This document shows, piece after piece, positions 22,083 to 32,334 of a stretch of DNA of 64,000 nucleotides (positions are counted from its first letter, which is position 1; the number at the start of each line of letters is the position of its first letter). Both the position numbers and the translations under genes were made by a program. The stretch comes from Meghimatium bilineatum (taxonomy: Eukaryota > Mollusca > Gastropoda > Stylommatophora > Philomycidae). The stretch covers positions 30,025,860 to 30,089,859 of the forward strand of contig CM067309.1 of assembly GCA_034231615.1 (NCBI GenBank). The letters run 5' to 3'. The notes under the pieces are model-generated. The model saw only the letters and a program-made list of their open reading frames with translations, was not told the DNA's origin and ran no database searches.

Positions 22083-22895
22083 GTAAGATAAGGCAACGTG
22101 CTGTCAACCGTACTTTTCAACATATACATGGACAGAATAATAAACGAAGCTCGCATCAACAAAGAGAAAAACATTGCAAATAAACCTGATGAGGAACAAC
22201 GAACTACTTTTTGCCAACAATTAAAGTCTAATATATGGAAATGAGGAAAATTTGTAAAACAACATTAGGATATAGTAACAGGAAAGATAGAAGGGAAATG
22301 ATCAAGGAGAAGACCCAGAGAAAAGGTATTGGACAGTAAAACAGAAGTCATGAAAATTAGCAAGTCAGCAACAAAAATTAACGTACACAAAACAGAAGTC
22401 ATGAAAATTAGCAAGTCAGCAACAAAAATTAACGTACAAAAACAGAAGTTATGAAAATTAGCAAGTCTGCAACAAAAATTAACGTACAAAAAAAAGAAGT
22501 TATGAAAATTAGCAAGTCTGCAACAAAAATGGACATAACAATAGATATCACCACAGTTAAACAAGCGAAATAATTTAAATATCAATTAAAATATTTTATC
22601 CCAAAAATGGAAGACTACACAAAGAAATAGAAACAAGTTGCTAGAAAGCAAACACAGTGAACTCGCAACTTTCACCATTACTTCTTCATCCAAAGATCAA
22701 GACGGAAATAAAAAAGACAGATAATATCTACATTTTTATACCAACACCCTATTGACAATTCCCAACAATAACGACTGTAACAGTCTCGCAATAGAAGAAA
22801 ATCGTTACATGTGAAATGAAGTGTCTGAGAAAAGCTGCAATAGTTACTAAACTAGATGAAACAAGGAAGGAAGAAATTAGGAAAAGAGTTGGTTT
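22083..22895 (+). pseudogene. LINE reverse transcriptase remnant with internal minisatellite
   Basis: Degenerate RT of a non-LTR retrotransposon. Near the start VR-GNVLSTVLFNIYMDR corresponds to the family's VRQGC-LSP-LFN-Y block, with a stop at the Gln. In the middle KTEVMKISKSATKINV is tandemly repeated (see separate entry). Then comes an ITIDITTVKQAK-FKY block, where the family has V-KFKYLG. At the end EMKCLRKAAIVTKLDETRKE followed by EIRKRVG is the post-RT block. Frames shift several times. It ends at the TSD of the modular retroposon at 22.9 kb. Confidence 0.75.
22335..22535 (+). repeat. 51-bp minisatellite inside LINE coding sequence, 4 copies
   Basis: Unit ACAGAAGTCATGAAAATTAG, CAAGTCAGCAACAAAAATTA. 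Spacing is 51, 50 and about 51 bp. The first two copies are in frame (17 codons, KTEVMKISKS...), so the seed was a single LINE coding segment. Confidence 0.88.
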
Positions 22896-22908
22896 AATAT
22901 CAAGTAGT

Positions 22909-23307
22909 CTTGATTCTTGATTAGAAAACTGGCCTCACAGCACGTGGGGCATTCCCATACGTGCTCTGCCGTTTGTTCCAGCTGCCATTCGACTCGATGG
23001 TGTTTCGAGTCCAATGCCGCCGAAACAGACGTCGACATCAGGGCACAACTCTTGCCCGTGCGACAGGTTTCTTTGTTGTTCCGCCCACCCACGCCGTCCC
23101 CGCAACTAGTTCAATCACAACATCGGCCTGCCGGAACAATATGGTAATTTTTATCGACTACGGGATTGTATAGATGACGTGCCATGAAGCGTCTATAAGA
23201 AGATAACATCAATATAATGGCATGTCATCTACTAAGGTTTTCTGTTGCATGGTTGGTTTGTCTAGTGAGCCATTGGTGAGACCCACAGACGCAACCACAT
23301 GCGCAAA
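22909..23307 (-). mobile_element. Modular retroposon, type III, with TSD
   Basis: 399-bp insertion flanked by the 13-bp direct repeat AATATCAAGTAGT (22896-22908 and 23308-23320). On the minus strand it starts with module M and continues, from CCCGTAGTCG, into a ~255-bp body ending CTAATCAAGAATCAAG, a short tandem AATCAAG tail. The body contains CCCTGATGTCGACGTCTGTT and CCATCGAGTCGAATGGC. The body alone is inserted at 51.99-52.25 kb. A minus frame in the body (AEQQRNLSHGQELCPDVDVC in the best frame) is partly kept in both copies; its origin is unknown. Confidence 0.85.
23165..23302 (-). repeat. Structured module M, copy 2
   Basis: Same module as at 20.87 kb, forming the minus-strand start of the type III element. 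Differences from copy 1 are scattered and both stems remain drawable. Confidence 0.8.
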
Positions 23308-23344
23308 AATATCAAGTAGTAAATATATCAAAGACAGCAAGTAA

Positions 23345-23466
23345 AGTGGTTAGGTTACCTTATGAGAATGAACCCAAAACACATGCTCGTACCAATAAGA
23401 TCATATCACAAACGAATGTCTAGACATAAATTCAAAGGTAGACCAAGAAAACCGTGGATATAAAAC
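23345..23466 (+). pseudogene. LINE C-terminal fragment
   Basis: Plus frame: MRMNPKHMLVPIRSYHKRM, then KFKGRPRKPWI and a stop. The GH--RM...GRPRK-WI layout is that of LINE ORF2 C-termini. It is cut off by the 25-bp array. Confidence 0.6.
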
Positions 23467-23494
23467 ATCAAATTAACATTGAACAAACATGGAA

Positions 23495-24047
23495 AGGTTT
23501 CATCTATCTTTGCACTAAAGGTTTCATCTATCTTTGCTCTAAAGGTTTCATCTATCTTTGCACTAAAGGTTTCATCTATCTTTGCACTAAAGGTTTCATC
23601 TATCTTTGCACTGAAGGTTTCATCTATCTGCTCTAAAGGTTTCATCTATCTTTGCACTAAAGGTTTCATCTATTTTTGCTCTAAAGGTTTCATCTATCTT
23701 TGCACTAAAGGTTTCATCTATCTTTGCACTAAAGGTTTCATCTATCTTTGCACTAAAGGTTTCATCTATCTTTGCACTAAAGGTTTCATCTATCTTTGCA
23801 CTAAAGGTTTCATCTATCTTTGCACTAAAGGTTTCATCTATCTTTGCACTAAAGGTTTCATCTATCTTTGCACTAAAGGTTTCATCTATCTTTGCACTAA
23901 AGGTTTCATCTATCTTTGCACTAAAAGTTTCATCTATCTTTGCACTAAAGGTTTCATCTATCTTTGCACTAAAGGTTTCATCTATCTTTGCACTAAAGGT
24001 TTCATCTATCTTTGTACTAAAGGTTTCATCTATCTTTGCACTAAAGG
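23495..24047 (+). repeat. 25-bp minisatellite, about 22 copies
   Basis: Unit AAAGGTTTCATCTATCTTTG followed by CACTA; GCTCTA variants are confined to the first third. Central copies are identical, suggesting recent expansion or homogenisation. A 217-codon frame is produced only because one plus frame of the 25-bp unit lacks stops in all three phases. Confidence 0.95.
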
Positions 24048-24131
24048 TTGTGACATTGCAACAATTAAGTATGAAGTCTTTATAGAGGAAGAAAACTTTG
24101 GCGGGAGCTTCAGATTCCTGCAGTATACTTG

Positions 24132-24319
24132 AAGATGTATTATATGGTTCCTTCTTGGAGATGTATTATATGGTTCCTTCTTGGAGATGTATTATATGCT
24201 TTCTTCTTGGAGATGTATTATATGCTTCCTTCTTGGAGATGTATTATATGCTTCGTTCTTGGAGATGTGTTATATGGTTCCTTCTTGGAGATGCAATATA
24301 TACTTCCTACTTTCAGATT
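24132..24319 (+). repeat. 26-bp minisatellite, about 7 copies, interrupted by a LINE
   Basis: Unit GATGTATTATATGGTTCCTT followed by CTTGGA. Related copies (GATGCATATTATGATTTCTT) resume at 24.74-24.78 kb beyond the LINE insertion. Confidence 0.88.
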
Positions 24320-24712
24320 GAAGCACGGACTGTAAACAAGAAAATTCACAGAGAATTAGAGACTACAGAATTCTGAGAAGAATGATGAAAATACCACGGA
24401 CAGCTAAGAAAAAGAATGCAGAGGATCTCATTGATGCTGGCGTAAAAAGATCAATCATATCAAATATTAGAGGCAGACAGTCAAGGTTTCTAGGGCATGT
24501 GCTGAGAAGAACACATCTTGAACACTTAATAACAACTGGAAAGATCAAAGGGAGAAGAGATAGGGGTCGACAAAGAGAAAAGTTACTAGATGGGCTTGTA
24601 TCGTGGCGCGGTAGAAGCTCACCAACCGAGCTTATTGACAACACAAGAGACAGAGAGTCGTGGAGAAACATGATCGTCTACGCCAGTCGGCATGGCATTT
24701 GATTGATTGAAT
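24320..24712 (+). mobile_element. 5'-truncated LINE with TSD and TTGA tail
   Basis: Insertion of 393 bp bounded by the 12-bp repeat TACTTTCAGATT (24308-24319, 24713-24724). It encodes ARTVNKKIHRELETTEF, then after a frameshift LRRMMKIPRTAKKKNAEDLI, GVKRSIISNIRGRQSRFLGH, DRGRQREKLLDGL and SPTELIDNTRDRESWRNMI, a stop, then TTGATTGATTGAAT. The truncation point lies just before the W/R-TVNKKI block. Non-functional. Confidence 0.92.
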
Positions 24713-24866
24713 TACTTTCAGATTAGTCATTTGCTCTTTATTGAAGATGCATATTATGATTTCTTCTTGGAGAGCTTTCTTTTATTTCAGATAGTTGGAT
24801 TATGTTTTTCCCTTTCAGAGTAGTTGTCATGGTTGATGCAATGCGTTATTAAAGAACATAATTAAC

Positions 24867-25705
24867 TACAAACTGGGAAGCTTCTCTCACATACATATGT
24901 CAGCTGATAGTGTTACACTACAAACTGGGAAGCTACTCTCACATACATATGTCAGCTGATAGTGTTACACTACAAACTGGGAAGCTTCTCTCACATACAT
25001 ATGTCAGCTGACATTGTTACAGTACAAACTGGGAAGCTACTCTCACATACATATGTCAGCTGATAGTGTTACACTACAAACTGGGAAGCTACTCTCACAT
25101 ACATATGTCAGCTGATAGTGTTACACTACAAACTGGGAAGCTACTCTCACATACATATGTCAGCTGACATTGTTACAGTACAAACTGGGAAGCTACTCTC
25201 ACATACATATGTCAGCTGATAGTGTTACACTACAAACTGGGAAGCTTCTCTCACATACATATGTCAGCTGATAGTGTTACACTACAAACTGGGAAGCTAC
25301 TCTCACATACATATGTCAGCTGATAGTGTTACACTACAAACTGGGAACCTACTCTCACATACATATGTCAGCTGACATTGTTACAGTACAAACTGGGAAG
25401 CTACTATCACATACATATGTCAGCTGATAGTTTTACAGTACAAACTGGGAAGCTACTCTCACATACATATGTCAGCTGACATTGTTACAGTACAAACTGG
25501 GAACCTACTCTCACATACATATGCCAGCTGACATTGTTACAGTACAAACTGGGAAGCTTCTCTCACATACATATGTCAGCTGACATTGTTACAGTACAAA
25601 CTGGGAAACTTCTCTCACATACATTTGTCAGCTGACATTGTTACAGTACAAACTGGGAACCTACTCTCACATACATATGTCAGCTACCAGTGTTACAGTT
25701 CTGAG
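24867..25705 (+). repeat. 52-bp minisatellite, about 16 copies
   Basis: Unit TACAAACTGGGAAGCTACTC, TCACATACATATGTCAGCTG, then ATAGTGTTACAC or ACATTGTTACAG. The two endings are mixed through the array; late copies favour ACATTG. Confidence 0.95.
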
Positions 25706-26097
25706 ACTTTTCCTGTCCCCAAGAACCCCTGTACAAATGTTGTAATATTAACAATAACTAATGATTAAAAGACATTTTATTTTGACACATTATATTTCAT
25801 AACCAATAAATGAACTTGGTCTATCAGCAGACGGAACGGATAGAGCCCATTCGTAAACAACATGAGATTTAGAAGGCCGATCGTGGTTGAAACACAAAGA
25901 AGTGTTTGGATTTAGAGCTAGTCAAAACATGGGAACACCGTCAAAACAATCAATGAAAGCATTTCTTTTTATATGGGGTTGCCTACCGCGCACTGGGACA
26001 TTTGTTAAGTGATTTCATGTCTGTTGTATTACAATGTAAATTTCTGATACAATAAATTGTGTAATATTCTCAAACCTTTCCGTCCCGTATATGAAAA
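25706..26097. other. No recognised feature
   Basis: AT-rich unique-looking spacer. Confidence 0.4.
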
Positions 26098-26158
26098 GTA
26101 AGCTTATATATATAAATATATATATTTATGCTTATATATATAAATATATATATTTATG

Positions 26159-26218
<60 letters not shown>
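26098..26218. repeat. TA microsatellite with AAGCTTATATATATAAA duplication
   Basis: Two copies of GCTTATATATATAAATATAT precede an uninterrupted TA run of about 28 units. It lies just beyond the 3' end of the LINE on the minus strand. Confidence 0.92.
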
Positions 26219-26220
<2 letters not shown>

Positions 26221-26249
26221 TAAGCTATTATAAAACTAGCAATTATAAT

Positions 26250-26905
26250 ATAAATATCATCATCATCAATTGCCGTCTCCGCAACGAAGTTGGCTGAACT
26301 GGATCTCCAACATCTCATGTCTTGGTGAAGCACTCTGCTAGACTGTAATCGTGTGATGTTACTCTCCCACTTGTATCTCTGCCTACCTCTTGCTCGCTTC
26401 CCTTTGACTTTACCCTCAAGTAAGGTCTTCAATAAGGTGTCATGTCTTTTAATGTGACCAAAGTATTTTATTTGCCTGATCTTTATTTCTCTTAGTAGTT
26501 CTTTCTTCATATTAAGTGTCTTTAGCACCTCTTTATTTTCTTCTTCTCTTTCCATGATGTTTTCCCTATTCTTCTATATACCCACATCTCAAAGGCATCA
26601 ATTATGTCTTCTAAATGTTTATTTAGTGTCCATGTTTCTGAGCCATACATTAATATAGAATAGATGTAGCATTTTATAATTCTCATTTTTAACTTGTTTA
26701 TAATTTGTTTAGATATTAATAATTTCCTTATGTCATTGAAGGTACTTTTAGGCAACATTACTATTCTCCTCTCAACTTTTGTTTCACATCTACAATCATT
26801 TGTTAGTTCAGGATACTGATAATGTTCTACTAGTTGTAGTTTCTCACCATGTATGTTTATATTTAGCACCTGTTCTTCTGTGACTTTGCTGATTATCATG
26901 TTTTT
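26250..26905 (-). pseudogene. LINE (family 1) RT C-terminal tail, copy B
   Basis: Minus strand: EEQVLNINIHGEKLQLVEHY, CRCETKVERRI, SILMYGSETWTLNK, FEMWVYRRIGKTSWKEKKK, then after a frame change EVLKTLNMKKELLREIKIRQ, IKYFGHIKRHDTLLKTLLEG, GKRARGRQRYKWESNITR and FVAETA, and a GATGATGAT tail. It supplies the empty site for the SINE at 14.04 kb. Two or more frame changes make it non-functional. Confidence 0.88.
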
Positions 26906-26974
26906 TATAATTTTTTTGATGTTTATATCCAGTCTATATTATTTACTTCATTTATCGACTTCCTCTATTAGTCT

Positions 26975-27237
26975 TCATATGTTTGGAGCAACCTGCCGTC
27001 GGGGGGAGGGGGGATAATAAAAAAATCTTCATGTACACAAGGTGTGTGGCCAGTTCCCTTCCTTTCTGTCTTTACTTCCTCTAACTCATTTACAGCTGTA
27101 TCGACTGGAGGAGTGGTCGTGTCAAGCGAGAAATCAAAACCAGGGTTGATTTTGTTGTTGTCCGGACGTGATTTCGAACCTGGCACGCTGTAACCCGGTG
27201 CTAGCAAGCAAGCTCAATATCAACTAGGCTACCATGC
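26975..27237 (-). mobile_element. SINE-C (tRNA-derived), copy 1
   Basis: Minus strand: AGCATGGTAGCCTAGTTGAT (A-box region), GAGCTTGCTTGCTAGCA, B-box region CCAGGTTCGAAATCACG, then CACGACCACTCCTCCAGTCG, TACAGCTGTAAATGAG and a CCGACGGCAGGTTG end. Copies at 43.9, 45.8 kb (minus) and a 3' part at 34.3 kb (plus). Confidence 0.85.
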
Positions 27238-27374
27238 TCCTGATATGTTCAACATTTGTATAAAATACATTACTTGTGGAATAATCTCTATGACAATCTC
27301 CGTGGAAGTCTGAAAATGAACAAATAATTACAAGACTAATCAACTTCTTAATGGACGAAACAAATTACAAACAA

Positions 27375-27832
27375 GCTAAAAATGAGAGTTTTCAGATCTA
27401 CACGCATTCTATATGAATGTATGGATTAGAAACATGTACAATAAACAAACAATTAGAACAGAATTGATGCATTTGAGATGTGGATATATAGAAGAATAGA
27501 GAAAACATCATGGAAAAAAAGAATAAAACATACAAAGAGGTTCTAACAACACCTAAGATGAAGAAAGAATTATTAAAGGAAATAAAGATCAAACAAATAA
27601 AATATTTTGAACACGTTAACAAACATGACACCTTATTGAAGACCTTACTTGAGGGTAAAGTCGAAAGTAAGCGAGCAAGAGGTAGGCAGAGATAGAAGTA
27701 AGAGAGTAACATCACAAGATGGACAAGTTATAGTCTAGCAGAGTGCATCCCCAAAACAATAGACAGGAGATATGTTGGAGGCCTGTTGAAACCAACCTTC
27801 GTTGCGGAGACGGCACTTGATGATTATTATGT
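27375..27832 (+). pseudogene. LINE (family 1) tail, copy C
   Basis: Plus strand, frameshifted: MYGLETCTINKQLEQN, MEKKNKTYKEVLTTPKMKKE, LLKEIKIKQIKYFEHVNKHD, TLLKTLLEGKVESKRARGRQ, then KPTFVAETALDDYY and a stop. Colinear with copy B in inverse orientation about 0.5 kb away. Confidence 0.85.
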
Positions 27833-28676
27833 AGATTAAGTTGTATTTGTTGTGTCGTGTATTTAGTCGGGGAATGGCAACATAGTCACATGGAGTGATT
27901 TAAACAATAAAAACACCGAACTATGTTTGAAAGGGTTATGCCTCAACAAGAAACTTTAATTCTCCATTTAAAAAACAAAACAAACACATCTTGAAAGATC
28001 AAATACATTGTAAACGAAACATCGTCGCTGTATTTCAAATCCACAACCTCATGATAAAGGTCATTATGTCAAAACGTTAAGCTAAACTGATATAATATGT
28101 AATACTACGCTACTTGATGCTACACTGTGTCCTCGTCTGTTAGGGATATATAGTTTTACTGTAGTATATACACAATAGTCTCCTGATATATATGCCAGTC
28201 GACTGGTCACAACAATTGGCTGATTTCTGATTGATCTGTAATTTTTATTGGCGGACGACAGAAAATGACCAATGAATAAATTGGACCAGTCAGATCAACC
28301 AGAATGAGCGACAGGGTCCACAGGACATATATTGAGAAGGATTAGGTATATACCAGTATACGGTTAGAACTAGTATGACGAGTAGGAACTATTCAAGTTA
28401 CACAATCACCTTAACCACTAAACGAGGTCAATAATCACCCGATATGCCAATCATAACAGTAGCTTATCACAAGCACTTGAACAGATCCTCGTGTTTCAAA
28501 CTCAACAGTTGTTAGGGGAATTCGTGGATTCCAGTAGACATGCGCTCTAGACTTGACTAAATCAATTGCCGTAAGTCTCTTGTTATGGGGGGGCATCATA
28601 AGTCTCATACATTATACGCTCTGTTAGGTTAGACGTCGTTAAATGAACTATGCTGACGTGCAGTAATAAGAAAGTA
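27833..28676. other. No recognised feature
   Basis: Unique-looking AT-rich sequence. A TTTACTGTAGTATATACAC stretch and several CA-rich stretches are present, with no recognisable element. Confidence 0.4.
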
Positions 28677-28719
28677 TTAACTAACATACATTACAAAACC
28701 TCTCAGGTTCAACCCATAC

Positions 28720-28885
28720 CCACAAAAATAATCTGTGATTTGTTTCTGTGGTGATCCGGGATGTTTCCACTGCACGCTGGGATCTGTGCTGCACGGCTCA
28801 AAATAGTTGCACCACAAATCGTAGTTCGCCCCACTATGCGCAACAGACATACTTCTCTCCGTATCAGGACGAAGAAAATTGTTCA
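28720..28885 (-). other. Candidate unassigned exon
   Basis: The minus frame NNFLRPDTERSMSVAHSGAN, YDLWCNYFEPCSTDPSVQWK, HPGSPQKQITDYFC is open and has a balanced composition unlike the decayed repeats around it. It contains a W-C...C pattern. A GTATGG donor-like site follows FCG and an AG precedes it, but there is no pyrimidine tract. I do not recognise the protein; it is not part of CUX1/CASP. It may be a chance frame or a fragment of an unrecognised mobile element. Confidence 0.3.
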
Positions 28886-28929
28886 ACCTTATCCCAGTGT
28901 TTTTTTTTACAATGATCAGTCAAGAACCC

Positions 28930-28990
28930 TAAATAAAGTAAAGTTACCGATATCATTTATTAATGCCGTAGTGGTGTGAGATGTTCGCGA
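28930..28990 (-). mobile_element. SINE-A 3' end fragment
   Basis: TAAAGTAAAGTTACCGATAT then CATTTATTAATGCCG and GTGTGAGATGTTCGCG match the 3' end of SINE-A in minus orientation. Confidence 0.6.
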
Positions 28991-29127
28991 TTGTTGTTCG
29001 ACTAGACAATACTATCAAGCCGCCGGGCCTGATAGGAGGCGGGGGTGGAGAAGGTAACACCCCCCCCCCCCCCAAAGCAAGTCAAAACATGTGCCTGTAA
29101 TACTACGTAATTTCAGTAAAAGAAGGG

Positions 29128-29722
29128 TGAAACTTTAAGCGATGATTCGCAAGAAAGCAACTAAAAATAAGGCTGGAGATGGCTTTAGCGTCATTGTCAA
29201 GGCTAACTGTGATTTGGAAAAGCAACATCAGTGTTGGAGTGAAAATCAAACTGTATAGGTCGCTGGTGCTTTCTGTTGTGTTGTATGGTTGTGAGAGTTG
29301 GACACTCACTGCGGACATGGAGAGAAGATTACAGGCTTTCGAGTATAAATGCTACAGAAGAATTCTACGAATTTCCTATAGGGAACATAAGACCAATGTG
29401 TACATAAGAAATAAAGTAGAGATGTGTGCAGGTGTCCAGGAGCCATTGCTTTCAATAGTGAAACGACGAAAACTAGCATGGTTCGGACATGTATGCAGGC
29501 ACGATTCCTTGTCAAAAACAATACTGCAGGGAACTGTCGAGGGTGGAAGAAGCAGAGGAGGACAGATAAAGACATGGACAGACAACATCAAGGAATGGAC
29601 AGGGCTAGATATTTCCACACTCATCCGCATCGCTGACGATAGAATTCGCTGGAGGACTCTGTGTGCTGGAGCATCCAATGTGGTACCCCTACGACCCTGA
29701 AGGGTTATGGGTTTATTGATTG
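29128..29722 (+). pseudogene. LINE RT C-terminal tail, long intact frame, TTGA tail
   Basis: The best-preserved LINE frame in the window. After a frameshifted ETLSDDSQES it reads IRLEMALASLSRLTVIWKSN, LVLSVVLYGCESWTLTADM, FEYKCYRRILRISYREHKTN, KLAWFGHVCRHDSLSKTILQ, GRSRGGQIKTWTDNIKEWTG, DDRIRWRTLCAGASNVVPLR and a stop. It is followed by GGGTTATGGGTTTATTGATT and further TTGA units. The 173-codon uninterrupted frame suggests a fairly recent insertion. The catalytic RT core is absent (5' truncated), so it encodes no active enzyme. Confidence 0.9.
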
Positions 29723-29837
29723 ATTGATTGAACCACATTCCTCATGAACAAGAGGAAAATAAATATTATAACGAGTGAATGTCATTCTGTTTAATTTTTT
29801 AACCCTCAACCCCCCCCCCCCAACCGCCGTTTACTGT

Positions 29838-30117
29838 AAGTAAAGTAAAGTAACACATATCATTTATTAATGCTGAAGGGGAGTGAGATGTTAGCAATCT
29901 CACATTTACAGGCTCTGCAAGTGAGGGCGGTAGCCATCTCCTCTCTCTCGCAGTCTTTACTTCCCGGATTAATTCGGTACCCATTTAATGCTGGGCCGAC
30001 CTGGGAGCAGTTGCGATCTGAGAAACATTTCCGCCTCAACTGGGGAATGAACCCAGCACCACTCATATGCGAAGCGCATCACTCCAGTGCGCTAATCACT
30101 GCGCTACACAGTTCCCA
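29838..30117 (-). mobile_element. SINE-A, copy 2
   Basis: Complete from the TTTAC-rich 3' tail (GTAAGTAAAGTAAAGTAAC on the plus strand) to the tRNA-like head. On the minus strand it reads TGTGTAGCGCAGTGATTAGC, CTTCGCATATGAGTGGTGC and the B-box region TGGGTTCATTCCCC. A C homopolymer lies just outside the tail. Confidence 0.88.
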
Positions 30118-30239
30118 AGAACCGCAAATCTCACTGGAAAGCACACCTTACGATACTGCAATTTCTTCTGAACATGAACAGTTTCACATGACAGAGATTA
30201 ATCATCGAACCAAATCTTCGGAGACGGTAGACTCGTATT

Positions 30240-30540
30240 GTTACATCAGGATGTTTTTGAGGGGTTCGATTCGCGCATGGAGACATGTACGGTCGCAATA
30301 TACCTTGAGGATGTCTACAATAGGGTGTCCTTGGACATCTTGATGGACCAACTGTTGAATCTTGTAGCAAATCCTTATGTTGTGCGATGGGTTGGTGCGG
30401 TCCTGATGCACAAGATAGTGGTTCTTGAGTGTGGTAACTGGGTATCTATTGGCACAGTTCTAATGCATTGCATGCAGAAGTGTAGAGGGTTTGGGGTAGG
30501 AGAATTTTCGGATTTGTCCTTCCGCTTTATTCGCTTGTGA
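30240..30540 (+). pseudogene. LINE RT fragment (family 3), plus strand
   Basis: Plus frame: VFEGFDSRMETCTVAIYLED (around RT motif A), VYNRVSLDILMDQLLNLVAN, PYVVRWVGAVLMHKIVVLE, CGNWVSIGTVLMHCMQ. The order matches LINE RTs with a DLEDAYNRV motif A; here the first Asp of DLED is Tyr, so it is inactive. The same region lies inverted at 32.9-33.3 kb. Confidence 0.8.
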
Positions 30541-30544
30541 ATTG

Positions 30545-31065
30545 CCCGCAGTGTTCTTTCTTTTTCAAATTTAGTGATGCCAGCAGTGATCTGGGTGTGC
30601 CAAGCTCAGCGATCAAGGGCTGTAGTCTCCCAGGAGCTAGGATCGATGCTGGAGTGCTTGAGAGAGTATTTTTTTATGGTGATCCTTAAGTGATTTTTCT
30701 GCCCGCTGCTTGAACGTTTCAAACAGCTCCCCATAGAAGAATCTCTTTGGAAGAGGCTTGTCTGGCATACGGACGATGTGGCCAGTCCAGCGGAGTTGGG
30801 ACATAATCAGCAGGTCATGGATGCCTTGCATACGGGACTTTTGAAGGATTTTCGTGTCTGGTACACGATCCTGCCAACATGCTCCCATGAGGTTTCTTAG
30901 GCGCCGAAGGTGGAAAGAGTTAAGCTGTCGAGCTTGTCTCGCAAAGATAGTCCAGGTTGACGCAGCATAAAGCGGTGTTGGTAGAACCACTGCACAGTAC
31001 ACGTCCAACTTAGTTGTCAAACTGAGACCACGCATGATCCAGACATTGACATATTGACAATACAC
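30545..31065 (-). pseudogene. LINE ORF2 C-terminal region (family 4)
   Basis: Minus strand: RGLSLTTKLDVYCAVVLPTP, LYAASTWTIFARQARQLNSF, HLRRLRNLMGACWQDRVPDT, LLIMSQLRWTGHIVRMPDKP, LPKRFFYGELFETFKQRAEK, SLKDHHKKI, then after a stop weak matches to the AQDR-WR and EAE-KR end. It is the tail of the lineage whose RT core is at 0.9-1.4 kb and whose terminal C2H2 finger is at 60.04 kb. Confidence 0.88.
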
Positions 31066-31077
31066 ATTCGTTCTATC

Positions 31078-31190
31078 TCAAGACTATTCTGCCACTATAC
31101 ACGCAAGCCTAGGCAAGGAAAACCTGAGATAACTTCCGTAATATCAACAGCCGGTTCTAACATACACAAGCGTCTAACTAGATCAACGGG
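31078..31190 (+). pseudogene. LINE family 3 downstream block, plus copy
   Basis: Plus frame RLFCHYTRKPRQGKPEITSV, ISTAGSNIHKRLTRST. The inverse complement of this ~110 bp stands at 32.73-32.84 kb against the assembly gap. Confidence 0.75.
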
Positions 31191-31380
31191 GGGTGTCTCA
31201 AATCTGTCTCAAATTGAAGTCTTCAATTTAGTCTTCAATTTGTGTCTCAGTCTTCAATAATATATGTATTAACGTCTTCATTTTCCTTTGGCGCTGAAGT
31301 TAGCGCATAGGGCAGAGGTCAGATCTATCCAATTATGTCTGTTCAAAGTTATTCTGTGCAGTTCTTGAATAGTATAAGAT

Positions 31381-31502
31381 GTGTTAGGATGAAAGGCGCA
31401 GATTTAGCAGCAATGCTGTAAACCATGACACAACGCATTCCGTTATCAGAACTACATCCTGCTAATGTGCAGGAGTTTGAGAACGAACGCAGAAGAAGAA
31501 GA
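31381..31502 (+). mobile_element. GAA-tailed SINE-like repeat, 3' half
   Basis: Matches the long form from GCAGATTTAGCAGCAATGC through GACACAACGCATTCCG to GAACGAACGCAGAAGAAGAA. It directly abuts the LINE tail that follows. Confidence 0.75.
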
Positions 31503-31985
31503 ATAGTATGGATATTGATTGTTTTACTTTCTCTCAGTATTGTTCTTCTCAGTGTTTCTTTTGATCTACCCCTGGCTCTTTTACCTGTAGGTATCCATTC
31601 AAGAGATTGATGGTGTATTCTGTTGATGTCTGCGCGTAGGACATGCCTGATGTAGGACCAACAGTATTTTCTGATAACATCTGTGATGAAGTTTTGATGT
31701 GTATCTTCTCTGATTTTATCATTTAATTTAAATTCACCCCAATGGGTGTTAGTTATCCTACGAAGACATTTGTTCTCGAAACTCAGTAATTTCTTTTCTG
31801 AAGATAAAGAGCTTTTCCAGCTCTCATATCCATATGATAGCATCGGAATAACACAGGAATTAAATAAGCGCATTTTCGTGCGTGTGCTGATTGACTTTGA
31901 CTTCCAGATATTAGACAGTCTCTTAAAGACACTTGATGCTAGTGCAATGCGAGTTGTAATTTCTGGCATGACATCACTGTAAAGT
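31503..31985 (-). pseudogene. LINE RT C-terminal tail (family 5), copy 1
   Basis: Minus frame: MPEITTRIALASSVFKRLSN, IWKSKSISTRTKMRLFNSCV, IPMLSYGYESWKSS, FENKCLRRITNTHWGEFKLN, YCWSYIRHVLRADINRIHHQ, KRARGRSKETLRRTILRES. Similar tails are at 55.05-55.4 kb and 58.43 kb. The ORF continues into the SINE, which is not part of the protein. Confidence 0.85.
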
Positions 31986-32024
31986 GTTAATTTGCTTCCT
32001 AGATAGGAGAATAACGTTTTAACG

Positions 32025-32328
32025 GTGACTCAATAATATATGTATGAAAGGTGACTCATTAATATATGCATTAACGGTGACTCATTAATATATGTATTTG
32101 CAGTGACTCATTAATATATGTATTAACGGTGACTCAATAATATATATTATTATATATGAACGGTGACTGAATAATATATATATATGAACGGTGACTGAAT
32201 AATATATGTATGAACGGTGACTCAATAATATATGTATGAACGGTGACTCAATAATATATGTATGAACGGTGACTCAATAATATATGTATGAACAGTGACT
32301 CATTGGCATATACGCAAACACGGTGACT
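32025..32328 (+). repeat. 26-bp minisatellite, about 12 copies
   Basis: Unit GGTGACTCAATAATATATGT followed by ATGAAC, with ATTAAC variants at the left and one TATA-expanded copy. A single diverged unit (CTTCAATAATATATGTATTA) stands apart at 31.25 kb. Confidence 0.9.
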
Positions 32329-32334
32329 CGTCAT

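Noticed and set aside
22185..22215. Hammerhead ribozyme core (CTGATGAG)
   Set aside because: The matching GAAA strand and stems are absent; the hit lies in decayed LINE coding sequence.
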